A DNA stretch of 64,000 bases, from positions 1 to 64,000 of the forward strand of contig NZ_JAJFNK010000011.1 in assembly GCF_021739485.1 (NCBI RefSeq), given 5' to 3'. The translations under genes were made by a program, and so were the position numbers. This stretch comes from Alicyclobacillus tolerans. GTDB taxonomy: Bacteria > Bacillota > Bacilli > Alicyclobacillales > Alicyclobacillaceae. The notes under the pieces were generated by a model. It was not told where the DNA came from and did not search any database. It saw nothing but the letters and a program-made list of their open reading frames with translations. Below are positions 60,352-64,000 of the stretch, piece by piece (positions within the stretch are counted from its first letter, which is position 1; the number at the start of each line of letters is the position of its first letter).

Positions 60352-61263
60352 TCAAGCCGACTTGTCCGCCGGTTTGGCCCGGCGCATTTGCCGCCCGCGC
60401 CAAGCCACCCACAAGGGACTCGCAATAAAAATGGAGCTGTACGCTCCACTGACCAACCCCACAATGAGCGCAAACGTGAAGTTGTGAATCGTCTGACCAC
60501 CGAAAAAGTACAGCATCAAGGCCGCGATTAGAACCGTAAAGACTGTGTTGATCGACCGCGACATGGTCTGCCAAAGACTCTTGTCCACCAAGTGCTGCAG
60601 GTCGTCAAAAGTTTTGGGTTTCGTCAGTTTCAGATTCTCTCGAATCCGGTCAAAAATGACGATGGTATCGTTAATGGAATAACCGACGATGGTGAGAATC
60701 GCAGCGACAAAGGTCAAGTCGACCTGCAGGCGAAGCAAGGCAAACACAGACATGACGATAAAGGCGTCGTGAAGCAAAGCCACGATGCCGGAAATCGCAA
60801 ACCGATACTCAAAGCGGATGGCTACGTAAATGACGATGAACAGCGAAGCCAGCAGAACTGACCACACCGCTTTTTGCGACGTCTGCTTTGCGACGATCGG
60901 GTCCACGGATTGAATGGACGACTGCTGCGACTTCGGGAAGGTTTCTTTCTCGATCTGATTGATTTTTGCGACCTGTGCTGGCGTCAGCATCATGGGCAGC
61001 CGCACCATCGCAATCGTATTGCCCGCTCCGGCTACCGAGACCTCACTCGCTGTAATGGGCAGGCCCGCCTTGGCGAACATGGACTCCACCTTTGACACGT
61101 TGACGGGTTCGTTAAGAGGCATTTGAACCAGGGCACCCGCCTTAAAGTCGGTTCCAAGGTTGAACCCGGAGATCAAAAACACGATCAATCCGGCCACCGT
61201 GATCGCTCCGGAAAACAGAAAGAACCACTTGCGGCGGCGGACGATGTCAAAGCGCGCCTTCAT
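60352..61263 (-). CDS. secF: protein-export membrane protein SecF
   Basis: 303 residues, six membrane segments. SecF with SecD uses the proton motive force to assist late export through SecYEG. Visible marks: GTDFKAGALVQM (D1 motif) near 35, RFEYRFAISGIVALLHDAFIV and YSINDTIVIFDRIREN, the usual D5 and loop motifs. It overlaps secD by four bases (ATGA). Short cytosolic tail with basic residues. Confidence 0.95.
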   Translation of the reverse strand: MKARFDIVRRRKWFFLFSGAITVAGLIVFLISGFNLGTDFKAGALVQMPLNEPVNVSKVESMFAKAGLPITASEVSVAGAGNTIAMVRLPMMLTPAQVAKINQIEKETFPKSQQSSIQSVDPIVAKQTSQKAVWSVLLASLFIVIYVAIRFEYRFAISGIVALLHDAFIVMSVFALLRLQVDLTFVAAILTIVGYSINDTIVIFDRIRENLKLTKPKTFDDLQHLVDKSLWQTMSRSINTVFTVLIAALMLYFFGGQTIHNFTFALIVGLVSGAYSSIFIASPLWVAWRGRQMRRAKPADKSA

Positions 61264-62531
61264 CGCGCCACACCCCCCTTACGCATGCCAAACCACCACG
61301 GCCGTTTGACCACATTAGACCTGGTGAAAAGCAACAGCATCGCCCGGCTGAGCAAGACGGCCGTGATCAAACTGATGACAATGCTCAGCATCAGCGCAAT
61401 GGCGAACCCGCGAATGTCGCCTTGTCCAAACCAGTACATGACAGCACCCGCGATAAACGTCGTGGCATTCGAGTCCAAAATCGTGCGCAGTGCCCGCTTG
61501 TTGCCACTGACCACACTCGACTGCAGGCTCTTTCCATTGCGCATCTCGTCCTTGATGCGTTCATAGGTGATGATATTCGCGTCGACGGCCATGCCAATGC
61601 CAAGTACTAAGGCGGCGAGACCTGACAGCGTCAACACGACGTGAAGCCCGGAAAACGTCAACAGGACTAAGTAGGTGTATGCGACCAATGAAATATCCGC
61701 GATGAATCCCGCCATGCGGTAGAGCACCAGCATGAACAGGAAAATTAAAATCACGGCGGCCAACGCGGCCCACATGGTCGCTTTCAACGAAGCAGCGCCC
61801 AGAGAAGGACCCACGTTATTGGAACTGACCAATTTAAGCGGGTACGGCAAAGCGCCAGCGTTCAGTTCCTTAGCCAGCGTCATACAGGCCTGCGCGGTCG
61901 TCAGATTGCCGCCGTAGATCTCCGTGTTTCCGTTGGAAATGACGCTTTGCACCACGGGAGCCGTGAGCAGTTTGCCATTCAAAAAGGTATACAGCGGTTT
62001 TCCTAAGTATTGTTTGGTGATGGCTTGCCACTTGGCCGGGTCCTTAAACGTCAGCTGCACGACGTTTTTCCCAGTCTGTGGGTCTTGTCCCCAACTCGCA
62101 TTACTTTTGAGGTCTTTACCGGTCAACAGCGGTTTGACGTTGGGCGGCGGTGCGACGGTTCCGTTTTTAAGCTGTACGGCGCTTCCGTAGATCTCGAGGT
62201 TAGCCGTCTGCCCAATGATTTTCTCCGCCTGCTGCTGGTTAAACGTTCCAGCTAGTTCAACGCGGATAAAGTGCCCATTTTCTAAATCGATGATGGGCGA
62301 TGCAACTCCCGTTAAGTTCACGCGCATTTCAACAGCCTGCAAAGCGGCCTTAATGCCTTGCTGAGTTAACGGTTCTCCCTGTGTTGGTTCAATCTGATAG
62401 AGCAGGTCAAACCCGCCCTTTAAATCCAAACCTAGTGGGATGGTCTTCCACAGCTGCATTGAAGTACCGGCCGTTAACCCCAATACAGCGAGGACGATAA
62501 TCAAAAAGCTGCCGAATCGGCCCCACCTCAT
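61260..62531 (-). CDS. secD: protein translocase subunit SecD
   Basis: 423 residues, six segments with a large external domain between helices 1 and 2 (about 45-225). GLDLKGGFDLLYQI near 33 is the D1 motif and TLSGLAALVLGIGMAVDANIITYERIKDE the D4-D5 region with the conserved Asp. ATG at 62531 follows GGAGGAGG by nine bases. Separate secD and secF genes contrast with the fused SecDF of B. subtilis. Confidence 0.95.
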   Translation of the reverse strand: MRWGRFGSFLIIVLAVLGLTAGTSMQLWKTIPLGLDLKGGFDLLYQIEPTQGEPLTQQGIKAALQAVEMRVNLTGVASPIIDLENGHFIRVELAGTFNQQQAEKIIGQTANLEIYGSAVQLKNGTVAPPPNVKPLLTGKDLKSNASWGQDPQTGKNVVQLTFKDPAKWQAITKQYLGKPLYTFLNGKLLTAPVVQSVISNGNTEIYGGNLTTAQACMTLAKELNAGALPYPLKLVSSNNVGPSLGAASLKATMWAALAAVILIFLFMLVLYRMAGFIADISLVAYTYLVLLTFSGLHVVLTLSGLAALVLGIGMAVDANIITYERIKDEMRNGKSLQSSVVSGNKRALRTILDSNATTFIAGAVMYWFGQGDIRGFAIALMLSIVISLITAVLLSRAMLLLFTRSNVVKRPWWFGMRKGGVAR

Positions 62532-62791
62532 GCTGCTTGTCCTCCTCCGAGCGGAGCCTGTCCGCTGCGCATTCCTCTCATCCATCGAAAAAAACCATGT
62601 GAGGTTCCAAAACTAACGTGTGACTTCCAAAAAGCATGTGAATTCCATAAAAACTGTGTAAGTGCCTGACGATGTAAGCAAAAAGACCGCAAAAAATCAC
62701 TCAAACAGGACCGTAACCACATACCGTCTAGTATAAGCAACAGCCGATTGCCGCGTCAAACCGTTTCAGTTGGTTGATAGATCCAAGAACT

Positions 62792-63067
62792 TCACGGAGT
62801 TTCGCCGTCGAAAACCCCTTTATAGGCATTCACCGTGGTGTAGTTCATAAATTGCCCAACCTTCAAGTTGAGGACATTGGCTACCCACTGGTGAAGTGGG
62901 ACCGTTCCTTTCGTCATGGCGCGCACGCAAGCCCATACCTGATCGGGTGTGACTTCCCCGTAACCCAGCAGATGGAATTCTTCCGCCTTGACCCGGCACA
63001 ACTGTTCAAGGTCTTTTTCGTACGCGTGCCAATTCGCAGATTCGTGTTCGCGTGTATCTTCGGACAA
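62792..63067 (-). CDS. comN: ComN-type post-transcriptional regulator
   Basis: 91 residues. The sequence (WHAYEKDLEQLCRVKAEEFHLLGYGEVTPDQVWACVRA) is that of the ComN family, which in B. subtilis controls localised expression of comEA by acting on its mRNA. TTG start eight bases after AGGAGG. It is upstream of secD and divergent from spoVB, a neighbourhood typical of Bacillales. RNA binding here is inferred from the family. Confidence 0.8.
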   Translation of the reverse strand: MSEDTREHESANWHAYEKDLEQLCRVKAEEFHLLGYGEVTPDQVWACVRAMTKGTVPLHQWVANVLNLKVGQFMNYTTVNAYKGVFDGETP

Positions 63068-63278
63068 GGCCAGTTCCTCCTACGGGCTATTGTTATGTCC
63101 CACATTCGCCACAATTGAGGCGATTCCTTCTGGAAGGTGGACTAACCTCCCTGCACTGCGCATACCTTTTCAAACAAGAGAGACAAACTGTTTGCGCACC
63201 TGCATCCGCCAAGGGGTTGTTGTGCATTCCCGAACCATTTGCTCACTTTGCAACGCTTCTCAAAAGGAGTCGTCCACG

Positions 63279-64000
63279 ATGACACGCCATTCCTTTCTCC
63301 ACGGTGCGTTTGTGTTGATTGCCGCAAGTCTGGTCACCCGGATCATGGGCTTTGCCTACCGCATTGTCTTAACCCGCTTAGTTGGAGCAACCGGAATGGG
63401 TTTGTTTCAACTCGTGTTTCCTTTGCTCAGTTTAGTTTTGACGTTTGTGACGGCCGGGTTGCCCATCGCCATTTCGAAATTGGTCGCAGAGGCGATGGTG
63501 ACCCGGGACAAAGTGCGAGTGCGCCGGATTCTGAACGTGAGTACGTCGGTCATTCTATCTCTCGCCGTCGTGTTTACTCTACTGATGTGGTTAATGCGCG
63601 GTTTTGTGCTTCATCACTGGCTCACGGACCCGCGCGCTTACCCGACGTATCTAGCCATGATCCCGATTGTGGCCGTCATCTCGATTTCCAGCATCTACAG
63701 AGGGTACTTTCAGGGACTGCAGGACATGTCGCCACCGGCATGGGCGTCGATTGTGGAACAGACCGTGCGCATTGTAAGCATCTGGGTTCTCGCAGCATAC
63801 TTTGTTCGCTTCAGTCTGCCAATGGCGGCCGCAGCGGCCATGATCGGCATGGTCCTCGGGGAATTGTCCGGGCTGCTGTTTCTCATAGCCCAATACCGGA
63901 AACGCGGAAGGTTGTCCGTGGTGCTGCCGGACGCCCCGGAACGCAGCCTGGAAACGTGGCGCCAAACCCTGAGAGCATTGGTCGAAATTGCGGCTCCCGT
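63279..64000 (+). CDS. spoVB: stage V sporulation protein B (5' part)
   Basis: The first 240 codons of a MOP-family flippase; the gene runs off the window. Residues 1-30 (SFLHGAFVLIAASLVTRIMGFAYRIVLTRL) and GATGMGLFQLVFPLLSLVLTFVTAGLP are characteristic of SpoVB and its paralogues, which act in spore cortex formation, probably as lipid II flippases. About seven membrane segments are present so far. ATG lies nine bases after AGGAG. The divergent comN gene supports the assignment. Confidence 0.9.
   Translation, partial: MTRHSFLHGAFVLIAASLVTRIMGFAYRIVLTRLVGATGMGLFQLVFPLLSLVLTFVTAGLPIAISKLVAEAMVTRDKVRVRRILNVSTSVILSLAVVFTLLMWLMRGFVLHHWLTDPRAYPTYLAMIPIVAVISISSIYRGYFQGLQDMSPPAWASIVEQTVRIVSIWVLAAYFVRFSLPMAAAAAMIGMVLGELSGLLFLIAQYRKRGRLSVVLPDAPERSLETWRQTLRALVEIAAP

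Noticed and set aside
1-64000. CRISPR arrays, rRNA genes, complete insertion sequences, prophage genes
   Set aside because: No regularly spaced repeats, rRNA-like sequence or transposase was seen; the integrase relic is the only mobile-element trace.

Overview
The window looks like the chromosome of an endospore-forming, Gram-positive Firmicute of about 50% GC, most like Alicyclobacillaceae. The evidence is a secD-secF-(CDF)-recJ-apt-rel-dtd block next to comN and the start of spoVB, a YjcZ-type sporulation miniprotein, GerPA-like small proteins, paired spore-type ATP-grasp proteins, DinB-family proteins and strong AGGAGG ribosome binding sites. The placement is inferred from gene content, not from a database search.

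Layout. 0.4-7.7 kb: a TPR protein, then a minus-strand operon in which a tartrate/D-malate-type decarboxylating dehydrogenase leads a complete ECF vitamin-type transporter (A1, A2, T, S), followed by an M20 deacylase and an epoxide-hydrolase-like enzyme. 7.9-14 kb: an Nramp-related (probably Mg2+) transporter with a long leader, a DinB protein, a geranylgeranyl-reductase-like flavoprotein, an APC permease and an Asp/Glu racemase-like protein. 14.3-15.8 kb: four tandem genes encoding five copies of one GerPA-like module; one of them appears to start with AUC. 15.9-16.2 kb: a selenocysteine tRNA (selC) with its own promoter and a structured leader.

16.4-33.5 kb: an accessory catabolic island beside selC, opening with a truncated tyrosine recombinase. 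Its 16.6-26.5 kb part is visibly AT-rich. It holds an apparently decayed and an intact FadR-type regulator, an SDR broken by an amber codon, a VOC protein, a cyclase-family hydrolase, a TRAP transporter, an aldo/keto reductase, an Ldh2-type dehydrogenase, an ACS-type MFS carrier, a Gfo/Idh/MocA oxidoreductase, a second decarboxylating dehydrogenase, an amidohydrolase, another GntR regulator and a divergent MFS carrier. Two nearly identical 20-bp operator-like sites, 2.4 kb apart, lie before the TRAP genes and the Ldh2 gene. The set suggests uptake and stepwise oxidation of a hydroxy acid, sugar acid or cyclic compound. No dehydratase or aldolase is visible, so the pathway cannot be named.

34-50 kb: stand-alone genes, mostly accessory or sporulation-associated: ATP-dependent DNA ligase, retropepsin-like protease, DinB protein, YjcZ, methyltransferase, a disordered protein facing two ATP-grasp proteins, a secreted SGNH hydrolase, a PsiE-like protein, an HMA-fold protein without CxxC, DoxX, MFS and EamA carriers and a PAS-GGDEF-EAL protein.

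50.5-64 kb: housekeeping genes (YggT, purE-purK, MBL hydrolase, dtd, rel, apt, recJ, CDF, secF-secD, comN, spoVB start). A 32-bp perfect palindrome carrying two consensus DnaA boxes sits between the convergent purK and MBL genes. Genes for the selenocysteine machinery (selA, selB, selD), any selenoprotein, the ligase partner Ku, and CRISPR arrays were not seen.
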